From assembly GCF_014762745.1 (NCBI RefSeq), contig NZ_JABURJ010000122.1:1-64000 (forward strand): DNA of 64,000 nucleotides, given 5' to 3'. Source of the DNA: Kangiella sp. Lineage in GTDB: Bacteria; Pseudomonadota; Gammaproteobacteria; Enterobacterales; Kangiellaceae. Both the position numbers and the translations under genes were made by a program. Below the pieces are notes generated by a model. The model had not been told where the DNA came from. It did no database searches and was given only the letters and a program-made list of their open reading frames with translations. Positions 26,254 to 35,333 of this stretch are shown piece by piece. Each line of letters starts with the position of its first letter. Position 1 is the first letter of the stretch.

Positions 26254-27465
26254 TTAAAAGTTGATACTACCGCTTAACTTTATGTACTTTGGGCTTTGGA
26301 ATGTATAGGGAACCAAGCCGCTGGCATCTAAATCCATTGATTGCGACATTGAATCTTCCAAGTGCGCAGCACCCAGTAGATTCATCAAATCAATTCGTAT
26401 AACTAATCCGGTTTTGTTCCATCTGGTCTGATACTGAAGACCAATATCAAGAGTGGTATCTTCGAACTCCAACAGTTCGGAAGATCCTGAATTTAAGGAT
26501 AATTTACTCTCTTGCTTATTTACATTAGCTGCAAGTGTCCAATCCTCAGCGAACCGCATCCCACCATAAAGTGATAGCGCGCTGGCCTCAAATGGCGTGT
26601 CTTGTTCCTGAAGACCCAGAAAGTGTTCCTGATAACGCCCTTTGCCGCTTTCGACAGAAGCTCCTAGAGTAAAGTCATCATTAACCTGCCGGCTGATCTT
26701 GATCTCGATGCCTTCCAGGTCTTGTTGAAAACTTTCAATTCCAGCCAGATTGGATTTCAGGTTAATCGACTCGGGAGAGCCATCCTGATTAAAGTCGTAG
26801 TAGAAGCGATAGCCAGTGTCTTGCTGCTCCAATTCTGACAATGCAGACTTGGTTGTTACCATTTCTATATCCGACTTCATATAACTAATGGTTACATCCC
26901 AGCCCTGTCCTACCTCCTGGTTAAACCCCAAGCCCACAGAGTTCTGCTCAAGAGCCTTCTGATCCAGCATAGAGTGAACAGAATCATCAATACTCACGGA
27001 AACCGGTAAGCTTTGCTTGCCATAATTTACGAAAAACTGAGAAGTCTGGTTGGGCGCCTGATATGCCGCTAGAAAGTTCGAGTTAGCCTCTTTAGTTTGT
27101 GCTGCTCGAGATAAATCCAAAGAAACGAGCCACTCACCCTGCTCTTCATCTTTGATGCTGAAGGCAAGAGGATCGCTTTCAAGGCTCTTGGAGCCTAAGG
27201 CATTGAACTTATTATTAGCCAGCAAACTGACACTGATGTCATTTGCGGTAACGCGCACACTGGAGTCGTCAATTACAAAAGGCTTAAAGCCGGCAAACTG
27301 TGTGCCCGGCAGACCATCCATCACAAATAACTCATCGCTCATATATGAATCACCTTGCTCAGCACTTTTAGCAAAGCTGCTTAGCGCTAAAGAGCTCATC
27401 GCTGCCACTAGTAACGCCCGAAATACAGGCACACGAAATGGCTTAGAGGTAGGTTTCATCATCAT
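26254..27465 (-). CDS. Outer-membrane beta-barrel protein, possibly a plugless TonB-receptor relative
   Basis: A 403-residue exported protein with a signal peptide (FRALLVAAMSSLALSSFA). Alternating hydrophobic/polar strands run to the C-terminus, and the terminal aromatic residue (YIKLSGSINF) is typical of outer-membrane barrels. The last strands (GLVIRIDLMNLLGAAH, then SPKYIKLSGSINF) resemble the end of TonB-dependent receptor barrels, but there is no plug domain or TonB box. It lies directly upstream of the TonB2 operon, with its own promoter. The first of three ATGs (27465) has AAGAG seven bases upstream. Function unknown; a link to the TonB2 cluster is suggested only by position. Confidence 0.65.
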   Translation of the reverse strand: MMMKPTSKPFRVPVFRALLVAAMSSLALSSFAKSAEQGDSYMSDELFVMDGLPGTQFAGFKPFVIDDSSVRVTANDISVSLLANNKFNALGSKSLESDPLAFSIKDEEQGEWLVSLDLSRAAQTKEANSNFLAAYQAPNQTSQFFVNYGKQSLPVSVSIDDSVHSMLDQKALEQNSVGLGFNQEVGQGWDVTISYMKSDIEMVTTKSALSELEQQDTGYRFYYDFNQDGSPESINLKSNLAGIESFQQDLEGIEIKISRQVNDDFTLGASVESGKGRYQEHFLGLQEQDTPFEASALSLYGGMRFAEDWTLAANVNKQESKLSLNSGSSELLEFEDTTLDIGLQYQTRWNKTGLVIRIDLMNLLGAAHLEDSMSQSMDLDASGLVPYTFQSPKYIKLSGSINF

Positions 27466-27590
27466 TGTACGACTCTTAATTGATTAAATATTGATCTTAT
27501 CTTTATCTAGAAGAGCTTGGTTTCGGTTGACTTATCAATAAGTTATCGATAATTAAATGTATCAGCGCCAAACCCTTTTAGCATTTATTC

Positions 27591-27619
27591 AGTATAGGTA
27601 AATGCCTGATTCCTTTCAA
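27591..27619 (-). promoter_or_regulatory. Sigma70-type promoter of the outer-membrane barrel gene
   Basis: TTGAAA (27619-27614), a 17-base spacer and TATACT (27596-27591) read leftward, giving a leader of about 120 bases. The leader contains several GATAA units (minus strand, about 27493-27552). No convincing rightward promoter for sapA was recognised in the same 296-base gap. Confidence 0.65.
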
Positions 27620-27761
27620 CTTGAAGAGTTGTAAAATTAGGTAAACCTCACAAGTTATTATGCTAACTGACTGTATTTTGTGCCATTATTCCCAACCTCG
27701 GCTATCCATGCCAAATTAACATTGGTATGATTAGAACTTCCGACAAGAACAACTTTGCCGA

Positions 27762-29420
27762 ATGAGCATACAAACACCCTCTAAATCTCTGTTTTTGGCA
27801 CTTTTTAGTGGCTTCTTGTGTTGGTCTTGCCAACCTCAGGATGATTTAGACTCATTACAGCAGGACAGTTTACTTGTCTATTGCTCTGAAGGAAGTCCTG
27901 ACTCCTTTAATCCGCAGCTTGTTAGCTCCGGAACTTCGTATGATGCCACAGCTCACACTATCTATAATCAGCTTGTAACCTACACCCCTGGCACCACTGA
28001 TATTGCCCCCTCACTGGCTGAATCCTGGCAGATCAGCGATGATGGCACACGATACCGTTTTAAACTAAGAGACAATGTCCGCTTTCACGGCAACGAGGTA
28101 TTCACCCCAACACGCCCTTTAAATGCAGATGACATCATTTTCAGCTTTAATCGGCAACGATTGGACGATCATCCCTACCACTCGATTTCTGGTGGTCGCT
28201 ATCCCTACTTTTATTCCCAGGGGTTGGATCAGCTGATTCTGGATATCAATAAAGTCAGTGATTCTGAAGTTGAATTTGTGTTATCGCGCCCCGAAAGTCC
28301 GTTTCTTGCCATCCTTGCCACCCCATTTGCATCTATTTTATCAGCAGAGTATGCCGATGTTTTACAGGTGATGGAGAAGCCTGAGTGGATCGACAGCAGG
28401 CCAATTGGTACAGGCCCGTTCAGACTCAAGCGCTACGAGCCAGATTCACACATTCGCTACGAAGCCTTTGCGGCTCATTTCAAAGGCTCGCCGAAAGTGA
28501 CCGATCTGGTGTACTCCATTACACCAGATGCCGCCATGCGCTTTGCACGCTTCAGCGCTGGCGAATGCGACATTATGAGCAATCCATTGCCGGTTCATTT
28601 ACGTATTGCCCGTCAGAACAAACTGACCATCTTAGAAGTACCTGGCTTTAACGTGGCCTACTGGGCCTTTAATGTGGAAAAGCCACCCTTCCACGATGTG
28701 AAGGTACGACAGGCACTGTCCATGGCCATTAATCGCGAAGCCATTTTAAAAGCCGTCTATGACCGACAGGCCCAAATTGCGACCAGCCCGATTCCACCTT
28801 CGTCCTGGGCCTACAACAAACAGGTCTCACGTGTTCGCTATAATTCTCAACAGGCAAAGCAGTTACTCGCCGAAGCTGGCTATGAAAATGGCTTTACCAT
28901 CGATATCTGGGCAATGCCGATCCAAAGGGCCTACAATCCCAATGCTCGCAAGATGGCTGAGATGATGCAGCAGGATTTAGAAAAAATTGGAGTTAAGGCT
29001 CGAATCATAAGTTATGAATGGGGGACATTTCTCGCCCGGGTTGGCCAGGGACTGCACCATAGCGTCCTGCTTGGCTGGAACGCAGACAACGGTGACCCGA
29101 GCAATTTCCTGAACCCATTATTGAGTTGCGCTTCTGCCCGCAGCGGTAACAACTATGCCAAATGGTGCCACCCAGAATTCGATCAACTTATTCTAAAGGC
29201 CAGCCAGTCTTCCGATGTCGACAAACGCAAAGAATACTATCTGCAAGCACAAACCCTCTTCAAGCAGGAAGCGCCCTGGCTGACCATAGCACATGCCAAT
29301 AAAAGCCTGCTCAGCCAGCCTGACGTCTCTGGCCTGGTCATATCACCTGTAGGCAATATCGAATTCGACAATGTGACATTTACTAACACTGATGATAAGT
29401 CCGCAGAGGGTATGGACTAA
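27762..29420 (+). CDS. sapA: Peptide ABC transporter substrate-binding protein, SapA-like
   Basis: A 552-residue SBP_bac_5-family protein related to SapA/DppA. It has an N-terminal signal followed by the family start VYCSEGSPDSFNPQL. Typical blocks are TYTPGTTDIAPSLAESW, VRFHGNE, IGTGPFRLKRY, FNVEKPPFHDVKVRQALSMA and LLGWNADNGDPSNF. The signal ends in LCWSC, an atypical lipobox with W at -2 and C at -3, so lipidation is uncertain. The ATG has no clear Shine-Dalgarno sequence. The gene heads a complete sapABCDF-type operon. Ligands could be peptides; SapA binds antimicrobial peptides in Haemophilus, and E. coli SapBCDF has been linked to putrescine export. Confidence 0.88.
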   Translation: MSIQTPSKSLFLALFSGFLCWSCQPQDDLDSLQQDSLLVYCSEGSPDSFNPQLVSSGTSYDATAHTIYNQLVTYTPGTTDIAPSLAESWQISDDGTRYRFKLRDNVRFHGNEVFTPTRPLNADDIIFSFNRQRLDDHPYHSISGGRYPYFYSQGLDQLILDINKVSDSEVEFVLSRPESPFLAILATPFASILSAEYADVLQVMEKPEWIDSRPIGTGPFRLKRYEPDSHIRYEAFAAHFKGSPKVTDLVYSITPDAAMRFARFSAGECDIMSNPLPVHLRIARQNKLTILEVPGFNVAYWAFNVEKPPFHDVKVRQALSMAINREAILKAVYDRQAQIATSPIPPSSWAYNKQVSRVRYNSQQAKQLLAEAGYENGFTIDIWAMPIQRAYNPNARKMAEMMQQDLEKIGVKARIISYEWGTFLARVGQGLHHSVLLGWNADNGDPSNFLNPLLSCASARSGNNYAKWCHPEFDQLILKASQSSDVDKRKEYYLQAQTLFKQEAPWLTIAHANKSLLSQPDVSGLVISPVGNIEFDNVTFTNTDDKSAEGMD

Positions 29421-30379
29421 TGTTCAGACTACTTATCCGGCATGGAACCACCTTATTTGTCAGCCTCTTTGGTTTGACCTTGCTAACCTTTGTGCTCAGC
29501 CAACAGGGCGATGAAGCTTTGCATCTTTACCAGAGCCAACATTTCATTGGCCAATATTTCGAGTACCTGCAGTTTCTTTTAGCAGGTGACTGGGGATTCT
29601 CCAGCATTCATAACCGTCCGGTACTGTATGACTTCCTGTTACACTTCCCTGCCACTATTGAACTAGTTGTACTTGCCCTTTTGTTCGCCATCGTCTTTGG
29701 TTTGACACTGGGTATTATGGCCGCCAATCGACGCGGCAAGTGGCTGGATAACACCTTGATGGGAGTCACTTTGGCCGGGTATTCCATGCCAATTTACTGG
29801 TGGGGGATGCTTCTGGTACTACTTTTTTCTTTGACCCTGGGATGGACGCCAGTGGCGGGTAGAATTGACTATGTTTACGACATTCCGCCGGTAACGCGCT
29901 TTATGCTGATAGACTCTCTGCTCAGTCAGGGTCAATATGGTTTCGATGCCTTTTTCAATGCTCTGCTGCACTTAATACTACCGGCCATAACTTTGAGCAC
30001 AATACCGATGGCCATTATCGCCCGCATGACACGCTCATCCTTGTTGGGGGTGCTTAAAGCTGAATACATTCGTACCGCCCGCTCCAAAGGCCTAAGCCAA
30101 CAACGAATAATCTGGATCCACGCACTTAGAAATGCGCTCATCCCCATTTTGACGATCAGCGGCGTTCAGGTCAGCATCATCATGTCGGGAGTGATCATTA
30201 CCGAATATATTTTTGCCTGGCCTGGTGTTGGTAAGTGGTTGCTTGAAGCAGTCTCACGACGCGACTTTGCCAGCATTCAGGCAGGAATTCTGGCCCTATC
30301 ACTACTGGTGATAGCTTTCAATCTAGCGCTCGATCTGCTGGCAAGCTATATGAACCCAAGACTAAGGAGGCCGTCGTGA
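29420..30379 (+). CDS. sapB: Peptide ABC transporter permease, SapB-like
   Basis: A 319-residue inner-membrane permease of the DppB/OppB type with about six spans. The EAA loop contacting the ATPases reads EYIRTARSKGLSQQRIIWIHALRNA. The periplasmic insertion RIDYVYDIPPVTRFMLIDSL resembles SapB rather than DppB. The start overlaps the sapA stop by one base (TAATG) and the stop overlaps the sapC GTG, so translation is coupled throughout. Confidence 0.88.
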   Translation: MFRLLIRHGTTLFVSLFGLTLLTFVLSQQGDEALHLYQSQHFIGQYFEYLQFLLAGDWGFSSIHNRPVLYDFLLHFPATIELVVLALLFAIVFGLTLGIMAANRRGKWLDNTLMGVTLAGYSMPIYWWGMLLVLLFSLTLGWTPVAGRIDYVYDIPPVTRFMLIDSLLSQGQYGFDAFFNALLHLILPAITLSTIPMAIIARMTRSSLLGVLKAEYIRTARSKGLSQQRIIWIHALRNALIPILTISGVQVSIIMSGVIITEYIFAWPGVGKWLLEAVSRRDFASIQAGILALSLLVIAFNLALDLLASYMNPRLRRPS

Positions 30380-31239
30380 CGCTCTCCAATAGTAAATTAG
30401 CCTGGCAGGTATTTAGCCATAATAAAAGTGCCATGACAGGTAGCTTAATCCTGCTTATAGTTCTGTTGATGAGCCTGATCGGTCCCTGGTTTGCTCCGCA
30501 TGATCCCGCCCAGCAGTTCAGTGATAAAATTCTGACGCCACCCCTCTGGTACGACAATGGTGACTTTGTAACACCGCTTGGCACCGATGACCTGGGGCGC
30601 GACATGCTGTCACGGCTGCTGCACGGTGCTCGCCTGTCGCTTAAGCTGACTTTGATGGTGGTTTTCGCAGCTGCATTTATAGGCATTATACTGGGAGCCG
30701 CCGCTGCATTCCTGAATTCAGGCTTACGCTCACTACTTATGCGCTTCATGGACTTATTGCTGTCCCTGCCCTCTCTGCTATTGGCCATTGCCATTGTTGC
30801 TATGATTGGGCCAGGACTGCCCAATGCGGTCTATGCCGTGGTTATTGTTTTGATCCCTCAATTCGTGAAAGTAACTCAAAGTGCTATCTCGGAGGAACTT
30901 GGCAAAGATTATGTCATGGCCGCCAGACTCGATGGTGCCGGACACATCAGACTACTACTGCACCATGTCTGGCCGAATATTATTCCAGCACTAATCGTGC
31001 AACTGACCTTCAGTTTCTCGACCGCCTTGCTGGATATTGCAGCCCTTGGCTTTCTTGGGCTAGGAGCTCAGCCACCCATGGCCGAATGGGGAACCATGCT
31101 GTCCGAAGCCAGAGCCTTTATCCAGTTTGCTCCCTGGACCATGACCTTGCCTGGACTGGCCATTTTCCTAACTGTGTTATCCATTAATCTGGTCGGTGAT
31201 GGACTACGCGATGCATTTGATCCACGATTAAACAGGTAA
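30376..31239 (+). CDS. sapC: Peptide ABC transporter permease, SapC-like
   Basis: A 287-residue DppC/OppC-type permease with six spans. The N-terminal block PWFAPHDPAQQFSDKILTPP, then LGTDDLGRDMLSRLLHGARLS, is diagnostic of the family. The EAA loop is DYVMAARLDGAGHIRLLLHHV. The GTG start overlaps the sapB stop by four bases. sapD starts four bases after the stop. Confidence 0.88.
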   Translation: MTLSNSKLAWQVFSHNKSAMTGSLILLIVLLMSLIGPWFAPHDPAQQFSDKILTPPLWYDNGDFVTPLGTDDLGRDMLSRLLHGARLSLKLTLMVVFAAAFIGIILGAAAAFLNSGLRSLLMRFMDLLLSLPSLLLAIAIVAMIGPGLPNAVYAVVIVLIPQFVKVTQSAISEELGKDYVMAARLDGAGHIRLLLHHVWPNIIPALIVQLTFSFSTALLDIAALGFLGLGAQPPMAEWGTMLSEARAFIQFAPWTMTLPGLAIFLTVLSINLVGDGLRDAFDPRLNR

Positions 31240-31243
31240 TCTT

Positions 31244-32224
31244 ATGAGTTTATTGCAAATTGAAAACCTGAATGTGGACTTTATGACCGATGATGGTCTG
31301 GTAAGAGCCGTCGACAAGGTCAAACTCAGTATTGATAATGGCCAAGTCATTGGTGTCATTGGCGAGTCGGGATCCGGTAAAAGTGTTATGGCGCTGGCTA
31401 TCGCAGGATTGCTATCTCCGGCAGCGAGAATGCAGGCCGATCTTTTTAACCTCGACGGGCATGACTTAACGCGAATGAGCCCTGCCGAGCGGCACAAACT
31501 CATCACCGGCAACATCTCGATTATCTTTCAGGAGCCTACATCCAGCTTAAATCCAGCCCTGACAATAGGCTATCAGCTGGATGAAACCATTCGCTTTCAC
31601 GAAGGTGGCACAACCAAGCAACGTAAAGACCGAGCACTGGAGCTACTAGCACAAGTTGGCATTATGGATGCCAAGCGCCGTTATAAGGAATACCCGCACC
31701 AACTATCAGGTGGCCTCAATCAAAGGGTCATGATAGCTATCGCATTGGCATGCCAGCCGAAACTGCTTATCGCTGATGAGCCTACAACGGCACTTGATGT
31801 TACGGTGCAATCACAAATCCTCGATCTGCTTCTTAAAGTCAAAGAAGAACATAATATGGCGCTGATGCTGATTACGCATGACTTTTCGATTCTGGCTGAA
31901 ACCACCACTAAAGTTCATGTTATGTATTGCGGACAAATAGTGGAGTCAGGCAGAACTTACAATCTTTTGAGCCAGCCCTATCACCCTTACACAAAGGCTT
32001 TGCTGGATAGTGTGCCGCATTTTGGTATGCGCTATAAAAAAGGGCGTCGATTGTTTAACCTACCAGGGTCAACGCCACCCATCAGTCACTTACCGGTAGG
32101 CTGCTACCTTGGGCCCCGCTGTCCATACGCTGCAAAAAAATGTGTTCAGGCGCCAGAGCTATTTAACATTAAAGGACGTCGAGTGCGTTGCCACTTCCCT
32201 CTAATTGAAGAGGAGGAATCCTGA
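31244..32224 (+). CDS. sapD: Peptide ABC transporter ATP-binding protein, SapD-like
   Basis: A 326-residue ATPase with Walker A GESGSGKS (40-47), a signature LSGGLNQRVMIAIAL (GLNQR in place of GQQQR) and Walker B LLIADEPTTALD. The C-terminal oligopeptide-transporter extension contains the cysteine cluster CYLGPRCPYAAKKC followed by a later RCHF. Such clusters bind an iron-sulphur centre in some DppD-type proteins; whether this one does is unknown. It pairs with SapF and overlaps it by one base. Confidence 0.88.
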   Translation: MSLLQIENLNVDFMTDDGLVRAVDKVKLSIDNGQVIGVIGESGSGKSVMALAIAGLLSPAARMQADLFNLDGHDLTRMSPAERHKLITGNISIIFQEPTSSLNPALTIGYQLDETIRFHEGGTTKQRKDRALELLAQVGIMDAKRRYKEYPHQLSGGLNQRVMIAIALACQPKLLIADEPTTALDVTVQSQILDLLLKVKEEHNMALMLITHDFSILAETTTKVHVMYCGQIVESGRTYNLLSQPYHPYTKALLDSVPHFGMRYKKGRRLFNLPGSTPPISHLPVGCYLGPRCPYAAKKCVQAPELFNIKGRRVRCHFPLIEEEES

Positions 32225-33012
32225 TGCAAAGCCTGTTATCAGCAAAGCTGCTGCGTAAATCTTATAAGGTTTCCAACAATCCATTTAAGCAGCGATACCT
32301 CGAGGTGCTCAAAGGCGTTAGCTTTACTTTAAGCGCAGGCCAAACTTTAGCAGTGGTTGGTGAGTCAGGCTCGGGTAAATCAACCCTGGCTAGAATCCTG
32401 GTTGGTGCTGAAAAACCCGATAGTGGCGAGTTATTGTTTGAAGGTAGTAATATTCTGAAAGATGCTTCCTTCAGCTGGTACCGCAACATACGCATGATTT
32501 TTCAAAACCCAGCAGCCTCATTAAACCCAAGAGCAACCATCAGACAAAGTCTGGAAGAGCCACTGATTAATGCCAAAACCGGTAATAGTCAAAGCCGAAA
32601 AGATCGCATCGCAGAGGTTCTGGATCTGGTTGGATTAAGGCCAGAGTATGCTGACCGCTACCCACATACCTTTTCCGGTGGCCAACGCCAACGGATCGCA
32701 ATTGCCAGAGCACTGATGCTAAATCCAAAAGTCATCGTTGCTGATGAACCTGTTTCAGCATTGGATGTTTCTGTCCAGGCGCAGATTATTAACCTCCTAC
32801 TGGATCTTCAGGATCGCCTTGATCTGGCCTATGTTTTTATTTCCCATGATCTGGGGCTGGTGCAACACTTTAGCGATAAAGTGCTAGTAATGCATAATGG
32901 CGAACAGAAAGAGTACGGGCGAGTGGGTGAAGTCTTTAGCCAGCCCCAGTCCAAGCATACATTAGAACTTCTTAACGCCTCATCCAGTTACCGTAGAGCA
33001 ATAGAAAAATAG
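32224..33012 (+). CDS. sapF: Peptide ABC transporter ATP-binding protein, SapF-like
   Basis: A 262-residue ATPase. Walker A GESGSGKS (46-53), signature FSGGQRQRIAIARAL and Walker B VIVADEPVSALD are all canonical. It lacks the C-terminal cysteine extension seen in SapD, as expected for the DppF/SapF partner. Its ATG overlaps the sapD stop (TGATG), with GAGGAAT as ribosome-binding site. Last gene of the operon; the convergent ppiD ends 94 bases away. Confidence 0.88.
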   Translation: MQSLLSAKLLRKSYKVSNNPFKQRYLEVLKGVSFTLSAGQTLAVVGESGSGKSTLARILVGAEKPDSGELLFEGSNILKDASFSWYRNIRMIFQNPAASLNPRATIRQSLEEPLINAKTGNSQSRKDRIAEVLDLVGLRPEYADRYPHTFSGGQRQRIAIARALMLNPKVIVADEPVSALDVSVQAQIINLLLDLQDRLDLAYVFISHDLGLVQHFSDKVLVMHNGEQKEYGRVGEVFSQPQSKHTLELLNASSSYRRAIEK

Positions 33013-33030
33013 TTCATATCTTTAGAGTAT

Positions 33031-33060
33031 AAAAAAAGCCACCCTATATGAGAGTGGCTT
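33031..33060 (-). terminator. Intrinsic terminator of ppiD
   Basis: Minus-strand stem AAGCCAC/GTGGCTT (33060-33054 with 33042-33036), extended by a G-T and a C-G pair, is followed by seven Ts. The plus strand lacks a T tract after the stem, so it serves ppiD mainly. Confidence 0.75.
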
Positions 33061-33106
33061 AAAAGATACTTTCAAAAGTGTACCTTAAAAATTCTATGGG
33101 AAGTAC

Positions 33107-35020
33107 TTACTCAGAAATGTCTGCCTTATCTCTAAAGCTTTGCATCAAGCTCTGCATTTCACCTTGCGCATAAGCATTGGCTAAGCGCTGCTTGATTTGC
33201 TGACGTGTAGCATCATCCATGGTGCTTACATCAGGATAATTAACCGCTTTAACTTCAATTACTGCAAAATCACCGTTAAACAAGGTCTCGACGGAGCGAC
33301 TAACCTCTCCCTCTGCGGGTGCTTTAAGGTTGAATATTGCATTAGTCATATCAAAGCCGATAGCTGTATCGCGTCGCTTCAAACCACTTGTTTCACTCCA
33401 ACTTAAGCCTTCCATACTTAACAAAGTGTCGGCATCGCCGTCTTCCTCAAGCCTGGTCAGAACCTGGTCAGCAAATTCTTTTGTTGCATTACGCACCTTG
33501 TCTTCTTTTAAGGTGGCAACCACAGTCTCTTTCACTTCTTCAAGCGGCTGTACCTGCGCAGGCTGATAATCCTTAACAGTGACATACACGATGTCATTGT
33601 TGGTCAACTCAATCATGTCGCTAACTTCGCTGGATTCAAGTATCGATGCAGAAAATGCCTTTTCCAGGAATACTGGGTTAGCGGCAATGCCGGTTGCCGA
33701 GTCTTCACTAAACAGGCCTGTTTCCTGAACGTCTAAGCCCACCTGCTCGGCAAATTTATCCAGGTCATCACCATACTCAAACAAGTTTTCGTTAAGTTTA
33801 GACTGTTTGGCAAAAAACTCTTCCTGCGCTTTATCTTGAGCAAGGGACTCACGAATATCGTCTGCTACATCTGCAAGAGATGAAACCTCGGCCTCTTTTT
33901 TATCAACAAGCTTGATAATATGATACCCGTACTGAGTTTCAACCACGTCGGTCATTGCTCCAACATCTGAAAGAGCAAGAGCAGCTTGTTCAAATTCAGG
34001 TACCCACCCAGTACCAGTGGCATTGTCATCTGAAGCCACAGCATCAACCCAGTCCAGCTGGCCGCCATTCTCAGCACTAAATGTATCGCTCGAGTGCTCT
34101 TTTGCCATCTCAGCAAAATCTGCCCCACCCTTAATCTGGTTTAGGATGTCGTTTGCTTTTGCCTCCGCATCATCTACCGTATTTTCAATAAGGATATGAG
34201 CTACTAAAATTTCAGCAGGATCCTGATAGCTGTTTTTATTGTTGTCATAAAACTGCTGGATCTGCTCTTCAGTAATTTGCGCTTTATAAGCTTCTGTCAG
34301 CTGATCAATGGATAACCGAACATAACGCAGGTTGACTTTTTCGGGCTGCTCAAATTGAGCCTGATTCTGCTGATAATATTCTTCAATTTCAGTATCAGTC
34401 ACCTCAATTGAATCAGCAAAGTCCTCCTGGCTAATTCGAACATAGCGTACATGACGGGCTTGCTCCTGGAGACGATAGAAAGCCTCTACCTCATAGTCCA
34501 AAGCAAAGTTACTTGCTCCTACACCTTTATTAAGCTGCTCCTGGGCAATCTCCTGGCGCACATACTGACGAAAACGCTCTTCAGTTAGCCCACTGTTAAT
34601 CAAAGCAGACTTGGCTCGCTCGGGCGAGTAAATCCCACCTATCTGGAAATCAGGAAAACTTCTAATCCACTTCTTAATTTGCTCTTCAGAAGCAGTTAAG
34701 CCAGCTTTATTAAGATTTGCTCTAATAATTTGCTCATTAATGAGCTGCTGTTTGATCTGCTCACGCAATAGCTGTTGACTGGCTTCAGTTGCATACTGCT
34801 GGTCAAACTGCTGCCCCATCTGTTGACGCACTCGATCGACCCTCTGCTGAATCTGAGCGTTAGTGATCTCTGCACCTTCAACTTCTGCAACCTTGTCTGG
34901 GTTACCACTAAACAAAGTACCCGTAAAATAGCCCGCAAAAACAAAGAATATGATGATGATAAATAGTACCACCTTCATAATCGGCCCTTGCATGCTTTGC
35001 TGTATTCTTTCCAACATCAT
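33107..35020 (-). CDS. ppiD: Membrane-anchored periplasmic chaperone / parvulin-like PPIase PpiD
   Basis: A 637-residue inner-membrane protein (E. coli 623). One N-terminal span (VVLFIIIIFFVFAGYFTG, about residues 17-34) anchors a periplasmic chaperone. A SurA_N-like helical domain covers about 40-160. One parvulin rotamase domain is centred on VAHILIENTVDD, GADFAEMAKEHSSD and TQYGYHIIKL (about residues 268-370). PpiD helps newly translocated proteins leave the Sec translocon. It follows hupB as in most gammaproteobacteria, but two tRNA genes separate them here. The first of two adjacent ATGs is given as start. Confidence 0.94.
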   Translation of the reverse strand: MMLERIQQSMQGPIMKVVLFIIIIFFVFAGYFTGTLFSGNPDKVAEVEGAEITNAQIQQRVDRVRQQMGQQFDQQYATEASQQLLREQIKQQLINEQIIRANLNKAGLTASEEQIKKWIRSFPDFQIGGIYSPERAKSALINSGLTEERFRQYVRQEIAQEQLNKGVGASNFALDYEVEAFYRLQEQARHVRYVRISQEDFADSIEVTDTEIEEYYQQNQAQFEQPEKVNLRYVRLSIDQLTEAYKAQITEEQIQQFYDNNKNSYQDPAEILVAHILIENTVDDAEAKANDILNQIKGGADFAEMAKEHSSDTFSAENGGQLDWVDAVASDDNATGTGWVPEFEQAALALSDVGAMTDVVETQYGYHIIKLVDKKEAEVSSLADVADDIRESLAQDKAQEEFFAKQSKLNENLFEYGDDLDKFAEQVGLDVQETGLFSEDSATGIAANPVFLEKAFSASILESSEVSDMIELTNNDIVYVTVKDYQPAQVQPLEEVKETVVATLKEDKVRNATKEFADQVLTRLEEDGDADTLLSMEGLSWSETSGLKRRDTAIGFDMTNAIFNLKAPAEGEVSRSVETLFNGDFAVIEVKAVNYPDVSTMDDATRQQIKQRLANAYAQGEMQSLMQSFRDKADISE

Positions 35021-35069
35021 GGCTGAAACTACCTATTTGTTAATTATTCAGTCCGAACATTAAACTTTA

Positions 35070-35098
35070 ATTATAATCCAAACTATCCAGTTACTCAG
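35070..35098 (-). promoter_or_regulatory. Candidate promoter of ppiD
   Basis: Reading leftward, CTGAGT (35098-35093), a 17-base spacer and a perfect TATAAT (35075-35070) lie about 50 bases before the ppiD start. The weak -35 lowers confidence. It lies after the tRNA terminator, so ppiD appears to have its own transcript. Confidence 0.5.
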
Positions 35099-35172
35099 TA
35101 TTAGGTCACTAAAAATATTAATAGCGGACAAAAGGATAACCTGAAAGCTCAGGAAACAGACTTTGGTTACTG

Positions 35173-35204
35173 GATAAAAAAAACGCGCCTTGGTAGGCGC
35201 GTTT
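35173..35204 (-). terminator. Strong intrinsic terminator after tRNA-Asp
   Basis: Perfect 9-bp stem AAACGCGCC/GGCGCGTTT with a six-base loop, followed on the minus strand by an unbroken run of Ts. It lies six bases beyond the tRNA-Asp CCA end and closes the hupB-tRNA unit. Confidence 0.88.
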
Positions 35205-35210
35205 AGTTTC

Positions 35211-35287
35211 TGGCGGAGCGGACGGGACTCGAACCCGCGACCCCCGGCGTGACAGGCCGGTATTCTAACCAGCTGAACTACCGCTCC
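35211..35287 (-). tRNA. tRNA-Asp (anticodon GTC)
   Basis: A 77-base cloverleaf with acceptor stem GGAGCGG/CCGCTCC, D-loop sequence AGCTGGTTAGA, anticodon loop CTGTCAC (GTC), T-arm GGTTCGAGTCC and an encoded CCA end. It is 46 bases downstream of tRNA-Val. Confidence 0.97.
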
Positions 35288-35333
35288 TAAATTGTCGTCT
35301 TACGGACACCATACTTAAGGACACTAAAAAGCA

